DNA of 64,000 nucleotides. It comes from JAAFHB01 sp963675995 (GTDB lineage Bacteria > Bacteroidota > Bacteroidia > Bacteroidales > Prolixibacteraceae). This document shows positions 45,870 through 55,095 of this stretch, one piece after another; positions within the stretch are counted from its first letter, which is position 1; each line of letters opens with the position of its first letter. Made by a program: the position numbers and the translations under genes. A model generated the notes under the pieces. That model searched no databases, was not told where the DNA came from, and saw nothing but the letters and a program-made list of their open reading frames with translations. The stretch covers positions 2,666,001 through 2,730,000 of the forward strand of contig CAXXIY010000001.1 of NCBI GenBank assembly GCA_963675995.2. The letters run 5' to 3'.

Positions 45870-47075
45870 CTATAATGAATGCCCCATTCTATCGCGTTTG
45901 GTTTTCATGTAAACCTCGTTATATGGATTCGATTTGATCACGATGGGGATTGACTCAATTACCTGCAAACCATATCCTTCCAATCCAACCCTTTTCACAG
46001 GATTATTAGTCAGGAGGCGCATTTTATGAACTCCAAGACTACACAGAATTTGGGCACCTACTCCATAATCACGTTCATCAGGATCGAACCCAAGGTGGAT
46101 GTTGGCATCTACAGTATCGATTCCTTGTTCCTGCAACTTATAGGCTCGTATCTTATTCATCAGTCCAATTCCGCGTCCTTCCTGCTGAATGTAAACGATC
46201 ACACCTTTTCCCTGGCTCTCGATAAGGTCCATTGCCTTGTGAAGCTGGTCACCGCATTCACAGCGTAACGATCCGAAAATATCGCCTGTGGCGCATGAAG
46301 AGTGTACCCTTACAAGTACAGCATCGTCGGGTTCCCATTCCCCTTTAATCAATGCAATATGTTCGACTCCATTCGACTTTTGAAGAAAAGGTATTAACCT
46401 GAAATTTCCGTGAGCAGTAGGTAACTGTACCTCTTCGCCTCTTTCGATAAGGCTCTCTTTATTCAGTTTATAAGCGATCAGATCAGCGATAGAAACGAGT
46501 TTTAATCCGAATTTCTGAGCAATTTCATACAATTCAGGAAGTCGTGCCATCGTACCGTCTGCATTCATAATCTCCACCAGTACTCCGGCCGGTTCAAGAC
46601 CGGCGAGTCGGGCGAGGTCAACTGAAGCTTCTGTGTGACCAGCCCGGCGAAGTACCCCTCTGCTTCTTGCCCTTAAAGGGAAAATATGTCCGGGCCGGCC
46701 AAGTTCGTTGGGCTTTGTTGACGGGTCGGCGAGCTTGCGAATTGTTATTGCCCTGTCGTGTGCCGAGATACCTGTCGTTACATCATCGCCAACCGCATCG
46801 ACAGAAACGGTAAACGGTGTTTCATGAAGTGAGGTGTTTACTCCGACCATCAAATCCAGATCGAGTTCTTCGCAGCGTTCTTCGGTGATTGGTACACAGA
46901 TCAATCCCCGACCTTCGGTGGCCATAAAATTGACCATTTCAGGTGTGATTTTTTCGGCTGCTGCAACAAAATCGCCTTCATTTTCACGGTCTTCGTCATC
47001 AACTACGATGATTAACTTTCCATTTCGGAGGTCTTCAACTGCCTCTTCAATAGTATTCAGTTTAATGTCGTCCAT
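45870..47075 (-). CDS. ribBA: Bifunctional 3,4-dihydroxy-2-butanone 4-phosphate synthase / GTP cyclohydrolase II
   Basis: A 401-residue fused enzyme catalysing both entry steps of riboflavin synthesis. The N-terminal RibB half (residues 1-200) has VVDDEDRENEGDFV and the RAGHTEASVDLARLAG region with catalytic residues. The C-terminal RibA half (about 205-400) has the zinc motif SSCATGDIFGSLRCECGDQ, IYIQQEGRGIGL-like VIVYIQQEGRGIGLMNKI, and MRLLTNNPVKRVGLEGYG. All key residues appear intact. The start is 8 bases after the stop of the upstream permease, so the two are probably co-transcribed. Confidence 0.97.
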   Translation of the reverse strand: MDDIKLNTIEEAVEDLRNGKLIIVVDDEDRENEGDFVAAAEKITPEMVNFMATEGRGLICVPITEERCEELDLDLMVGVNTSLHETPFTVSVDAVGDDVTTGISAHDRAITIRKLADPSTKPNELGRPGHIFPLRARSRGVLRRAGHTEASVDLARLAGLEPAGVLVEIMNADGTMARLPELYEIAQKFGLKLVSIADLIAYKLNKESLIERGEEVQLPTAHGNFRLIPFLQKSNGVEHIALIKGEWEPDDAVLVRVHSSCATGDIFGSLRCECGDQLHKAMDLIESQGKGVIVYIQQEGRGIGLMNKIRAYKLQEQGIDTVDANIHLGFDPDERDYGVGAQILCSLGVHKMRLLTNNPVKRVGLEGYGLQVIESIPIVIKSNPYNEVYMKTKRDRMGHSL

Positions 47076-47082
47076 TCTTAAA

Positions 47083-48564
47083 TTATAATAAGCTATTTTC
47101 TTGATTCTCTTTATCCTCTTTTTTGAAAAACTTTAAAATTCTCTTGAAAAAGTCGGTATAGGAATTGATATTAAATACGACTGAATCGTTAGCTGCCTTG
47201 TAGGTTAAAAAGACTCCTGCAGGGAGAAATACAAAAGTAGAAAACCAAACTCCCTGCCAAAGAGAATCAACGCTTTCGCGAGAGAATTTTTCGCCGGTTG
47301 TTGTTATTATCCAGTAAAATATAAATAGTACAACCGATATCACCAATGGCATTCCGAGACCTCCTTTTCGGATAATTGCACCCAGGGGGGCGCCGATAAA
47401 CAGAAAAATCAGGCATGCGATAGCAAATGTATATTTTTTATGCCATTCAATACTGAAACGGTTAAGATTCCGGATGCTTGAAACGAGCATCTCATCCGCC
47501 TGTTTGACGGCTCTGGTGTTGTTTCGGGCATTACTAATCGCTATGCTAAGGATATTTGATCTTACGGCAAAGGGTGATTTTGTCAGGATAGAATCGATGT
47601 CGACCCGCTGAACTAATTTCATGGGTTTTGTAAAGGTTGTGTCTTTCCGTGCCAGTTTACTTACATTCATCGTAAGATCTGGTAAATAGTTGAGGGTAAA
47701 TGTATATTCTATTCTTCTTTTCTCCAATTCTTTGCCAATTGAGTCGACAAAGTAGACAATCTGAGCATTGTTTAGTGCACGGTTTTGGTTCCGGAAAACA
47801 CTTTCGTCTTTACGTTCAAGTTCCATCCCTTGCAGCACTGTAAAAATCGATTGTTTGGTAAATTTGTCAGTCCTTGATGGATAAGTTATTTTTCTCCGGT
47901 CTCTGGGTTGCAATTCGGAATGAGTCTGACCTGAAAAAAGATTCAGAATCATATATTTCTTATCCTTGGTGATTTTCATTGTGCCTGAGTCTGCAACAGT
48001 GACCGTTACATTCCCTTTATCTTCGGTATGATCGTAAATCATGATATCATAGAGCATATCTCCATTTGCAGATTTCCTGCCTACTTTGATTGAATAATTA
48101 TCAATCTCGTTTGAGAAAACTCCCTCTTTTACAATGATTTCAGGTCGTAGTTGCCGAATGCTTGACATCAAGGCAATTAATTTCTTATATGACACAGGGA
48201 TCACCTGGTTGTAGAAGTAGAACGAGCCGATGCTTAGGAATATGCTCAAAACGATGACAGGTTTCATGATCCTGTAAAGTGATATACCGGCAGCTTTCAT
48301 AGCCAGTAACTCATTATTCTCTCCCAGGTCACCAAAAGTCATGATGGATGCAAGAAGCATTGCCAATGGCAGTGCATTGGTCATCAACATGGCCATGGTA
48401 TACATGATGAATTCAAGTATTATGCTGAATTCTAAACCTTTGCCCACGAGCTCATCGAGGTAAACCCATAAAAACTGCATTAACAGCACGAAAAGGGAGA
48501 TGATGAGTGTGACAAAGAACGGCCCAATAAAACTTTTAATAATATACAGATGTAGTCGCTTCAT
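47083..48564 (-). CDS. LptF/LptG-family lipopolysaccharide export permease
   Basis: A 493-residue inner-membrane protein of the YjgP/YjgQ (LptF/LptG) family, part of the LptB2FG transporter that extracts lipopolysaccharide from the inner membrane. Three N-terminal helices (FIGPFFVTLIISLFVLL, TNALPLAMLLASIMTFGDL) are followed by a long periplasmic domain (residues about 115-375) and three C-terminal helices (IACLIFLFIGAPLGAIIRKGG). LptF and LptG cannot be separated by eye. It precedes ribBA in the same direction. The periplasmic domain is longer than in enterobacterial homologues, as usual in Bacteroidota. Confidence 0.92.
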   Translation of the reverse strand: MKRLHLYIIKSFIGPFFVTLIISLFVLLMQFLWVYLDELVGKGLEFSIILEFIMYTMAMLMTNALPLAMLLASIMTFGDLGENNELLAMKAAGISLYRIMKPVIVLSIFLSIGSFYFYNQVIPVSYKKLIALMSSIRQLRPEIIVKEGVFSNEIDNYSIKVGRKSANGDMLYDIMIYDHTEDKGNVTVTVADSGTMKITKDKKYMILNLFSGQTHSELQPRDRRKITYPSRTDKFTKQSIFTVLQGMELERKDESVFRNQNRALNNAQIVYFVDSIGKELEKRRIEYTFTLNYLPDLTMNVSKLARKDTTFTKPMKLVQRVDIDSILTKSPFAVRSNILSIAISNARNNTRAVKQADEMLVSSIRNLNRFSIEWHKKYTFAIACLIFLFIGAPLGAIIRKGGLGMPLVISVVLFIFYWIITTTGEKFSRESVDSLWQGVWFSTFVFLPAGVFLTYKAANDSVVFNINSYTDFFKRILKFFKKEDKENQENSLL

Positions 48565-48624
48565 GCAATGGGTTTCTGAAACGAACGCAAAGTTACACCT
48601 TTTTTGGAATTTGGGGTATTTAAT

Positions 48625-48996
48625 CTACGACCCGATCATATGTTTCAATTTTGCAACCTGTGAACTCCAAAGATTTCTGGTATCTTCAGCATCATCTTCA
48701 TCGATGTTGTCAGTGACTATAAGTGCAACATCGCCGGTGAGTTCGTCCTGTATAATATTGAAACTGAATTCGTAACCTGGATTCAACTCCAACCATCGGA
48801 AGCTGATAAATACATTAGGTATCATCGAGAGGATTTCCGCCTGCTGTTCTGTATTTCCCCAAATAAATGTAAAAATTTTACCTTCAACTTTCACATTATC
48901 GGCAAACCACTCTGCAAGGCCGGATGGAGTGCTAATCCGGCTGAACAAAACAGCAGGTGAAGTTTTGAGGAAGAATTCTAATCTGATCTCTTTCAT
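48625..48996 (-). CDS. START-like domain protein (SRPBCC fold)
   Basis: About 123 residues from ATG 48996 (MKEIRLEFFLKTSP); the longer frame to 49050 adds an unlikely extension. The fold is suggested by SPAVLFSRISTPSGLAEWFAD, WGNTEQQAEIL and the final helix LWSSQVAKLKHMIGS. This small family is highly conserved across Bacteroidota. A hydrophobic cavity typical of the superfamily would bind a lipid or other hydrophobic ligand. The function is unknown. It lies upstream of the Lpt permease, 60 bases away in the same direction. Confidence 0.85.
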   Translation of the reverse strand: MKEIRLEFFLKTSPAVLFSRISTPSGLAEWFADNVKVEGKIFTFIWGNTEQQAEILSMIPNVFISFRWLELNPGYEFSFNIIQDELTGDVALIVTDNIDEDDAEDTRNLWSSQVAKLKHMIGS

Positions 48997-49125
48997 AAGT
49001 ACAACAACTTTATCCTGTAAATTTAAGTTAATTCTGATCAACAGTCGCAAAATAGTTATTTATTTAGAAAATTCAATGGTTTTCCTGTTTGGCTGAAACA
49101 AAAATTAAAAAATTAAACCGAGGGG

Positions 49126-49155
49126 TTGTCATAAACCAGAAAGGTGTTATCTTTG
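49126..49155 (+). promoter_or_regulatory. Bacteroidota promoter of tRNA-Met
   Basis: TTG (49126-49128), exactly 19 bases, then TATCTTTG (49148-49155): a full TTG-N19-TAnnTTTG match. It is 53 bases before the tRNA. Confidence 0.8.
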
Positions 49156-49208
49156 CACGCTCAAACCACAAAAAATGGGGAGACAGTTAATGTGTAATTT
49201 GAAATAAT

Positions 49209-49282
49209 GGCGAGGTAGCTCAGTTGGTTAGAGCGCATGATTCATAATCATGAGGTCGCGGGATCATGCCCCGCCCTCGCTA
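49209..49282 (+). tRNA. tRNA-Met (CAT)
   Basis: A 74-base tRNA. The acceptor GGCGAGG pairs with CCTCGCT (G-U first pair). The D-arm is GCTCAGTTGGTTAGAGC. The anticodon stem is CATGA/TCATG with loop TTCATAA, anticodon CAT. The T-stem is GCGGG/CCCGC. The T-loop reads ATCATGC instead of the usual TTCRANN. The G-U first pair and non-initiator features suggest elongator Met, but Ile (modified CAU) is not excluded. Confidence 0.93.
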
Positions 49283-49325
49283 CAAATTGTTACGGATCAT
49301 AAAATATTTTAACTGGATTAAAAAA

Positions 49326-49556
49326 TTACGCATAAATTTGCGTGGATCCGGACAGAAAGAGGTTCAGATCTCTCACTCCTCTTTGAGGTGATCCAAAAGC
49401 TTTTATTTTACCTTTGAAAAATTCTGCTAAAGCTTTAGTATTTCTGTTGTTGAAGTAGTTTGGAATTTTGTCGTAATGAGCATACATCGCTGCATAGATG
49501 GAATTGAATGATTGTAATTCAGAGTCTGTCACTTTATCAAACCCAAAATCAGTTTT
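49326..49556 (-). mobile_element. C-terminal remnant of an ISAon1/ISL3-like transposase
   Basis: The frame, open from 49556 down to TAA at 49326, encodes a C-terminal transposase end: ELQSFNSIYAAMYAHYDKI, FNNRNTKALAEFFKGKIKAF and RGVRDLNLFLSGSTQIYA. These track the NYFxNRSTNAxAESFNAKIKAF region of Bacteroidota ISAon1-type transposases. The N-terminal most of the gene is gone and the acidic residue of the AESF motif reads AEFF. Confidence 0.65.
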
Positions 49557-50035
49557 CTAATAACCACTATTTTAGGATGGTTTTTTAATTATTAGTGCTT
49601 CTGAGACTATGAATCAGAGAGAATGCTCGTTTATAGAACAATGAATACAGATGGATTAAATTAGGAATGGAGTTGACTTGGGTTTAAGGACATGGTAAAC
49701 GCAAATGATCCTTTTTTTTATATTTCATCCAATTCACTAATTAATTGCCAGATCTGACCGGCATTTTCTCCGATTGTTTGATTCTTCAAACTCATTTTAA
49801 GTTTTAAAGTCATTAATAGAATTTAAAACACTTTATTTTGTATGTTGTTTGTTGTAAGTATTTTGCAGGTATTGTTTGTCTCTGTGTCTCGATTGAACAT
49901 TGATGCAATTTGGGCAAGACTGTTGTAATTTCACTATCCGGTAGACTGGTTATGAATAGTTGCTACTTTCCAAACTTAATACTTTTGTGTTATTGCTAAG
50001 GATTCCTAATATTTTTGGACCTAATATCGACATTG
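49557..50035. other. Gene-free stretch
   Basis: About 480 bases between the transposase remnant and the outer-membrane protein. It is AT-rich with several T-runs. No gene, RNA or repeat was recognised. Confidence 0.5.
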
Positions 50036-50683
50036 TTAAAATCGGTATCCAATTCCAAAACTGACAGTGTTTGGAAACATTGAAGTATCATCTTTGTTTG
50101 CCTCAAGTACATTGGTTAAACCTGTTCTATACCCAACATTTGCCTGTATTCCACTACCAAACTCGTATCCGATCATTGCAGCGGTACCGATTTCAAACCT
50201 GGTCATACAAGGCTTGCCCACAGCAACATCATTCTTAAAAAGATCAATTTCATTTCCCCTTGTCTTGAATTTGGCATTAAGTCCATATTCGACAAAAGGA
50301 CCCACACCTACATAAAATCTGTCGCCTTTATTCATCTTCAATTGTGACATGAAATAACCAGGGAATTCAATACCCCAATATTGATAGTCACTTTTAACGC
50401 CATCCCGTTCTAAATTGGATGTTTTGTAATGGAATAACACATCCCCTTGCAGGGCAAAATGCTCTGCCAAATCAAGTTTTACAAATCCTCCGAATGTACC
50501 TCCAATATTAATTTCACTTTTGGCATTAGGCATTTCTGATAAACTAAAGTTCGATAGGATTACTTCTGTTTTGACGCCACCGGATAGATTACCTGTCACT
50601 TTCTTTATAAAACCTTGAGCGTTTGCCTGATTAAAATTGAATCCAATAACCATTGCTACGACTATCTTCCACATCTTTATCAT
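50036..50683 (-). CDS. Outer-membrane beta-barrel protein (PorT/OmpW-like)
   Basis: A 215-residue exported protein with signal ending near FNFNQANA. It has alternating hydrophobic strands (EINIGGTFGGFVKLDLAEHF, IEFPGYFMSQLKMNKG, RFYVGVGPFVEYGLNAKF, NVGYRTGLTNV) and a terminal SFGIGYRF, the usual aromatic end of an outer-membrane barrel. Predicted as an eight-stranded porin-type barrel. Function unknown. It stands alone, downstream of the efflux operon with a 180-base gap. Confidence 0.82.
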   Translation of the reverse strand: MIKMWKIVVAMVIGFNFNQANAQGFIKKVTGNLSGGVKTEVILSNFSLSEMPNAKSEINIGGTFGGFVKLDLAEHFALQGDVLFHYKTSNLERDGVKSDYQYWGIEFPGYFMSQLKMNKGDRFYVGVGPFVEYGLNAKFKTRGNEIDLFKNDVAVGKPCMTRFEIGTAAMIGYEFGSGIQANVGYRTGLTNVLEANKDDTSMFPNTVSFGIGYRF

Positions 50684-50783
50684 TTTAATGACTTCCTAAT
50701 TATTAAGGCTATTTTCTGCCAACCTGATTAACGGATCAAGGAGATCTCATTCACGTCTAAATCGCATAGGGTTTTCGATGGGA

Positions 50784-50829
50784 TCCCTGCCAGACTAGCC
50801 AGGCTTTAATCTGGATAGGCCGGCAGGGA
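50784..50829. terminator. Hairpin after the RND efflux gene
   Basis: TCCCTGCC (50784-50791) pairs with GGCAGGGA (50822-50829), with an inner CCAG/CTGG stem. There is no T-run on the minus strand after the hairpin, and a run of A follows on the plus strand, so a terminator role is uncertain. Confidence 0.4.
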
Positions 50830-50863
50830 CCATTAAAAAAAAAAAAACTTATACTGTTCAATA

Positions 50864-53800
50864 TTAATTATATAATTCTATACTGGGCAACACATGTTCA
50901 ACCTTCAATTTTTCCTTTGATCGTTTTTTCTCGTTCTTGTGGACTTTCTTCAGCATTTTGGAAATCAGGACATAAATAACCGGAATAATGATGAGGGACA
51001 GGAACATCGAACTGGTCAAACCGCCTATCAACACCCAACCGATACCGCTTTTCCATTCCGCACCGGCACCATTTGAAAGCGCCAGCGGAAGCAACCCGAA
51101 GATCAGCGCCAAGTTGGTCATCAAGATCGGACGGAAACGAAGGCTGGTCGCTTCCACTATGGCATCGTATACTTTATGCCCTTTTTCAACCAAATCGTTG
51201 GCAAAGTCGACCACCAGAATAGCATTTTTAGCGACAAGTCCCATCAACATGATGATACCCATAATGGAGAAAAGGCTCATGCTCTTTCCTGCCAAAGCCA
51301 GGGCAAACAAGGCACCGATGATTGATAACGGCATTGAGAACATCACCACAAATGGATAGGCGTAGCTGTCGTAAAGAGCTACCATGGTCAAATAAACCAG
51401 GAGAATGGAGGCAATTAAGGCAATAAGCAAACTACCGAATGATTCGGTCTGGTTTTCCAGGTCACCGGCATACACTACGTCAACACCTATCGGTTTCTCT
51501 ATCTGCGCCAGTTTTGTCTGAATTTCTTCACCAATGGTACCGATGGTGTTACCGGCAACCTGTCCGGTAATGGAGACCGATGGTAATTTATTGAAACGGG
51601 TTAGCATTGCTGCGCCTTTCTTTTCAGTAACAGAAGCAATCTGTTTCAGTTTAACAATGCTGCCAGTACGGGTAATCAGCGACATGTTTTCGACGTCATC
51701 TTTACTCTTTTTATTGAATTCGTCGAGTCTGATATTAATGTCGTACTCTTCGCCTGATTCCTTGTATTTCAAATCATTGTCACCAGCAAAAGCAATACGC
51801 AGTTCAGCGCCTACTTCGCCAAGTGTCAGCCCCAGTTTGGCCAGCTTATCGCGGTCAATTTCAATATTCAGCTCCATATTCCCTTCTTCGTCGGAGGTTT
51901 CGACATCGGTCGTTCCCCGGGCTTTTCTTGCCACATCAAGAACTTTGGCTGCATATTGCCGCACTTCCTCGTAATTGTTACCACGGACGATTAATTCGAG
52001 CGGACGGGTTGTTGTACCCATAATACTGACTGCATTTACAGAAAATTTCGGCCCTGCAAACCGTTCAGACATTGCGTTTTTTGCCTGGATACTGAATACC
52101 TTTGACGAAACATCCCGTTTCTTTTTGTCCACCAGTTTGACATTAATTTCAGCCACATTAGGGGTTTCGTTAAACGACATACTTCCACCCTCGGAACCAA
52201 CCTTTGTAAAAAGCAAGTTCACTTCAGGATATTTCAACAGTTGTTCTTCAACTTTTGCGCACATTTTTGCTGTTTCGTCCAGTGTTGCATTTTTTTCAAG
52301 TTCCACTTTCATAATAAATTCACCATTGTCGCCTGCATCCATAAATTCAGTCTGAATATATCCTTTTGAAACAAGGGAGAATGAAGCCAGCAAAAGCAGG
52401 AGAACCGAAACCAGCGTGATGGTTTTATGACCCAGTGCCCAATGCAAAGCCGACATGATGTAACTTTTAATTCCATTGATCACCGATTCAAATCCCATCA
52501 GCAAACGGTCAAGCAAGCTGTTTTTCTTCAGTATTTTAATTTTTCCGAAACGGGAAGTCAACAGTGGTACCAATGTAAATGACACCAGAAGACTAATCAG
52601 GATAGAAAAAACAATGACCAATGAAAACGAACGAAGCAATTCTCCGGTAATTCCACCGGAAAGCCCAATTGGCAGGAACACGGCAATCAGCACAATGGTA
52701 ATTGAAACCACTGTGATGCCAAGTTCTTTGGTAGCATCGAGTGATGCCTGCCAGCGATTTTTGCCTTCTTCCATATGCCTGTAAATATTTTCCAGAACCA
52801 CAATGGCATCATCCACAATAACCCCTACCACAATTGACAGAGCCAGCAATGTCAGGAGGTTAAGCGAAAATCCGAAGAGCATGAAGGCCACAAAAGTCGA
52901 AATAATGGAGGTTGGAATTGAGACAACCACAAACATCAGGTTGCGAAAACTGTGCAAAAACAACAACATGGTTACAGATACCAGGATGATTGCAAATATC
53001 AGGTCCACCATTACACTGTTAACGGCATCTTTCGTAAACTCGGAAGTGTCGCTGGCAATGGTAAATTTCAGGTTTTGGCCCGCATATTTGGTTTCAAATT
53101 CTTTGAAAAGTTTTTGCGTCTCATCACTGATTTCAACAGCGTTGGCGCCACTTTGTTTTTTTACAGACAGTCCGATGGCCGGAGTTCCGTTGATACGGGC
53201 CATCTTGGTACTTTCTTTATTCCCGTCAACTACAGTGGCTACATCTTTTACTTTGATGGTAGAGCCGTTAGCTGATGTGCGAAGGATCAGTTCCCTGATT
53301 TCGTCAACTGAAGTAAACTTTCCGCTCAAACGGATCAGTGAACGGGTTGCGTCGTCTTTTATATTTCCGACCGGAAAATCGAGATTCGAAGCTGTAATCA
53401 TCTGTTTTAGCAACGACAGTGAAATTCCGTATTGCTGCAATTTTTCCGCATCAGCTTTAATCTGAATTTCTCGCTGGTTACCGCCAATGATTTCAACTTC
53501 GGCAACCCCTTTTATTTGGGAAATATAGGGTACAATATTTAAATCGATCAGGTCGTAGAACTGCTGTTCGGGCATATCTGATGAAGCAGCGACACTCATG
53601 ACAGGCATCATGTTCATGTCCATTTTCATAAATCGGGGCAGCTGAGCATCCTCCGGCAATTTGCTTTGGATCATATTTACTTTACGCTCACAATCCTGAA
53701 GCGAAACATCAGCATTCATGTCGTCTTTCAACACGATTACCACAACTGATAAGTTTTCAAACGAATAGGATGTAAGTTTATCAATTCCTTCCATCCCCGA

Positions 53801-54013
53801 AACTGCATCCTCAATGGGTTTTGTCACCGAGCTTTCCACCTCACTGGGTGCAGCTCCCGGGTAAACGGTCATCACCACATTAACGGGTATGTCAATATTA
53901 GGGATCAGTTCAACATTCAGGCGGGTATAGCTGTATATACCGGCCAGTGCCAGAATGGTAAAGATTACAACCGGAATGGTCGTTCTTTTTATAGAGATAT
54001 CTGTTATACTCAT
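50864..54013 (-). CDS. RND-family efflux transporter inner-membrane pump
   Basis: A 1,049-residue pump of the HAE1/AcrB type that exports drugs or other amphiphiles using the proton gradient. The usual start MSITDISIKRTTIPVVIF is followed by a first periplasmic loop with VYPGAAPSEVESSVTKPIED. The proton-relay region VGVIVDDAIVVLENIYRH (Asp pair) is in the fourth helix. The second half has MALYDSYAYPFVVMFSMPLS and MGLVAKNAILVVDFANDL. Twelve membrane spans and two large periplasmic loops fit the length. It starts 9 bases after the adaptor gene. The substrate is unknown. Confidence 0.95.
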   Translation of the reverse strand: MSITDISIKRTTIPVVIFTILALAGIYSYTRLNVELIPNIDIPVNVVMTVYPGAAPSEVESSVTKPIEDAVSGMEGIDKLTSYSFENLSVVVIVLKDDMNADVSLQDCERKVNMIQSKLPEDAQLPRFMKMDMNMMPVMSVAASSDMPEQQFYDLIDLNIVPYISQIKGVAEVEIIGGNQREIQIKADAEKLQQYGISLSLLKQMITASNLDFPVGNIKDDATRSLIRLSGKFTSVDEIRELILRTSANGSTIKVKDVATVVDGNKESTKMARINGTPAIGLSVKKQSGANAVEISDETQKLFKEFETKYAGQNLKFTIASDTSEFTKDAVNSVMVDLIFAIILVSVTMLLFLHSFRNLMFVVVSIPTSIISTFVAFMLFGFSLNLLTLLALSIVVGVIVDDAIVVLENIYRHMEEGKNRWQASLDATKELGITVVSITIVLIAVFLPIGLSGGITGELLRSFSLVIVFSILISLLVSFTLVPLLTSRFGKIKILKKNSLLDRLLMGFESVINGIKSYIMSALHWALGHKTITLVSVLLLLLASFSLVSKGYIQTEFMDAGDNGEFIMKVELEKNATLDETAKMCAKVEEQLLKYPEVNLLFTKVGSEGGSMSFNETPNVAEINVKLVDKKKRDVSSKVFSIQAKNAMSERFAGPKFSVNAVSIMGTTTRPLELIVRGNNYEEVRQYAAKVLDVARKARGTTDVETSDEEGNMELNIEIDRDKLAKLGLTLGEVGAELRIAFAGDNDLKYKESGEEYDINIRLDEFNKKSKDDVENMSLITRTGSIVKLKQIASVTEKKGAAMLTRFNKLPSVSITGQVAGNTIGTIGEEIQTKLAQIEKPIGVDVVYAGDLENQTESFGSLLIALIASILLVYLTMVALYDSYAYPFVVMFSMPLSIIGALFALALAGKSMSLFSIMGIIMLMGLVAKNAILVVDFANDLVEKGHKVYDAIVEATSLRFRPILMTNLALIFGLLPLALSNGAGAEWKSGIGWVLIGGLTSSMFLSLIIIPVIYVLISKMLKKVHKNEKKRSKEKLKVEHVLPSIELYN

Positions 54014-54022
54014 GATTTGTGC

Positions 54023-55087
54023 TTACTGAATAATTTTCACACGGTCACCGTCGTTCAGGTTTAACTGTCCGCTGACAACAACGCGATCATTTATTTGAAG
54101 ACCACTTACTACTTCAACGAATTTTTCATCACTCTCGTTGATAATGATCTCCTTTTTAACTGCTTTATCACCTTCAACCACAAAAACCGATGGGTTTTTC
54201 ATACTTCCCGTAATCGCATTTTTCTCAATCAGGATTTTTTCCGAAGCTTCAACCGGAATTTGCACTTCGCTGAAAAGTCCCGCTTTCAGGTGTTGGGCTC
54301 CATCGTTATTGTCCATAATTACCTCAGCATCAAATTTCATGGCATTATCGGCTTTTTCGCCAATCGAATTAACCTTTCCGGTAAATGTTTTTCCTGGGAA
54401 AGCAGGAATGGTTACACTGACCACTAGTCCCTTTTCCAGTTTAAATATGTCTTTCTCCGGAACTTTCACCCATATTTTCAGTTTTGACGTATTTACAATT
54501 TCGCAGATCGGCATCCCACCTGAAATAAATTGCCCGTTTTCAACTAGTCGTTTGTTGATGATCCCTGAGATTGGCGCTTTTATTTTGGTGTCGCGCAACG
54601 CTTTTTGGACGGTAATCAGTTCTGCTTCAGCTTTTTTTAACCCGATGCGTGCTTGTTCCAGGTCATGCTTTGGTATGGCATTGCCTTTTTCGAGACGCTG
54701 TAAACGTTCGATATCCTTGGTTTGCTGTTCGAAGTTGGCTTCGGCCACAAGCGCATTGGCGGAGATCGTTTCGTCGTCAACTTCAACAATCACTTCGTTT
54801 TTCTGAACGCGGTCGCCCACGTTTTTGTGTATCATTTTCACTTTACCCTGAGTTTCTGATATGACCATCAGCTCTTCGGCTGCGCTTACAGTTCCTGTAG
54901 TCATAATGTGTTTGCTGATTGCGCCGGCTTGCGGTGCAACTATTTTTACAGGAATTTCGGAAATGGTTTGTGATGCCAAGGCTGTTGTCGTTTTTATTGT
55001 TTCTTTATTCGAATATAACCGGTATGCTGCCATCGCTATTACAGCAAGGATAATCAGTGCGATTGAAATTTGTTTTATTGTTTTCAT
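54023..55087 (-). CDS. HlyD/MFP-family periplasmic adaptor of the RND pump
   Basis: A 354-residue adaptor that links the RND pump to TolC. An N-terminal membrane anchor (ISIALIILAVIAMAAYRLY) is followed by a lipoyl-like domain (VISETQGKVKMIHKNVGDRVQKNEVIVEVDDE), a short hairpin (NFEQQTKDIERLQRLEKGN), and beta-barrel and membrane-proximal domains (ISGIINKRLVENGQFISG, VFVVEGDKAVKKEIIINE). It lies 8 bases after the TolC gene and 9 before the pump, so translation is coupled. The domain order is complete. Confidence 0.94.
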   Translation of the reverse strand: MKTIKQISIALIILAVIAMAAYRLYSNKETIKTTTALASQTISEIPVKIVAPQAGAISKHIMTTGTVSAAEELMVISETQGKVKMIHKNVGDRVQKNEVIVEVDDETISANALVAEANFEQQTKDIERLQRLEKGNAIPKHDLEQARIGLKKAEAELITVQKALRDTKIKAPISGIINKRLVENGQFISGGMPICEIVNTSKLKIWVKVPEKDIFKLEKGLVVSVTIPAFPGKTFTGKVNSIGEKADNAMKFDAEVIMDNNDGAQHLKAGLFSEVQIPVEASEKILIEKNAITGSMKNPSVFVVEGDKAVKKEIIINESDEKFVEVVSGLQINDRVVVSGQLNLNDGDRVKIIQ

Positions 55088-55095
55088 CCTATGTT

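Noticed and set aside
52803..53465. 220-codon frame on the plus strand
   Set aside because: Antisense to the RND pump gene with no motif or promoter.
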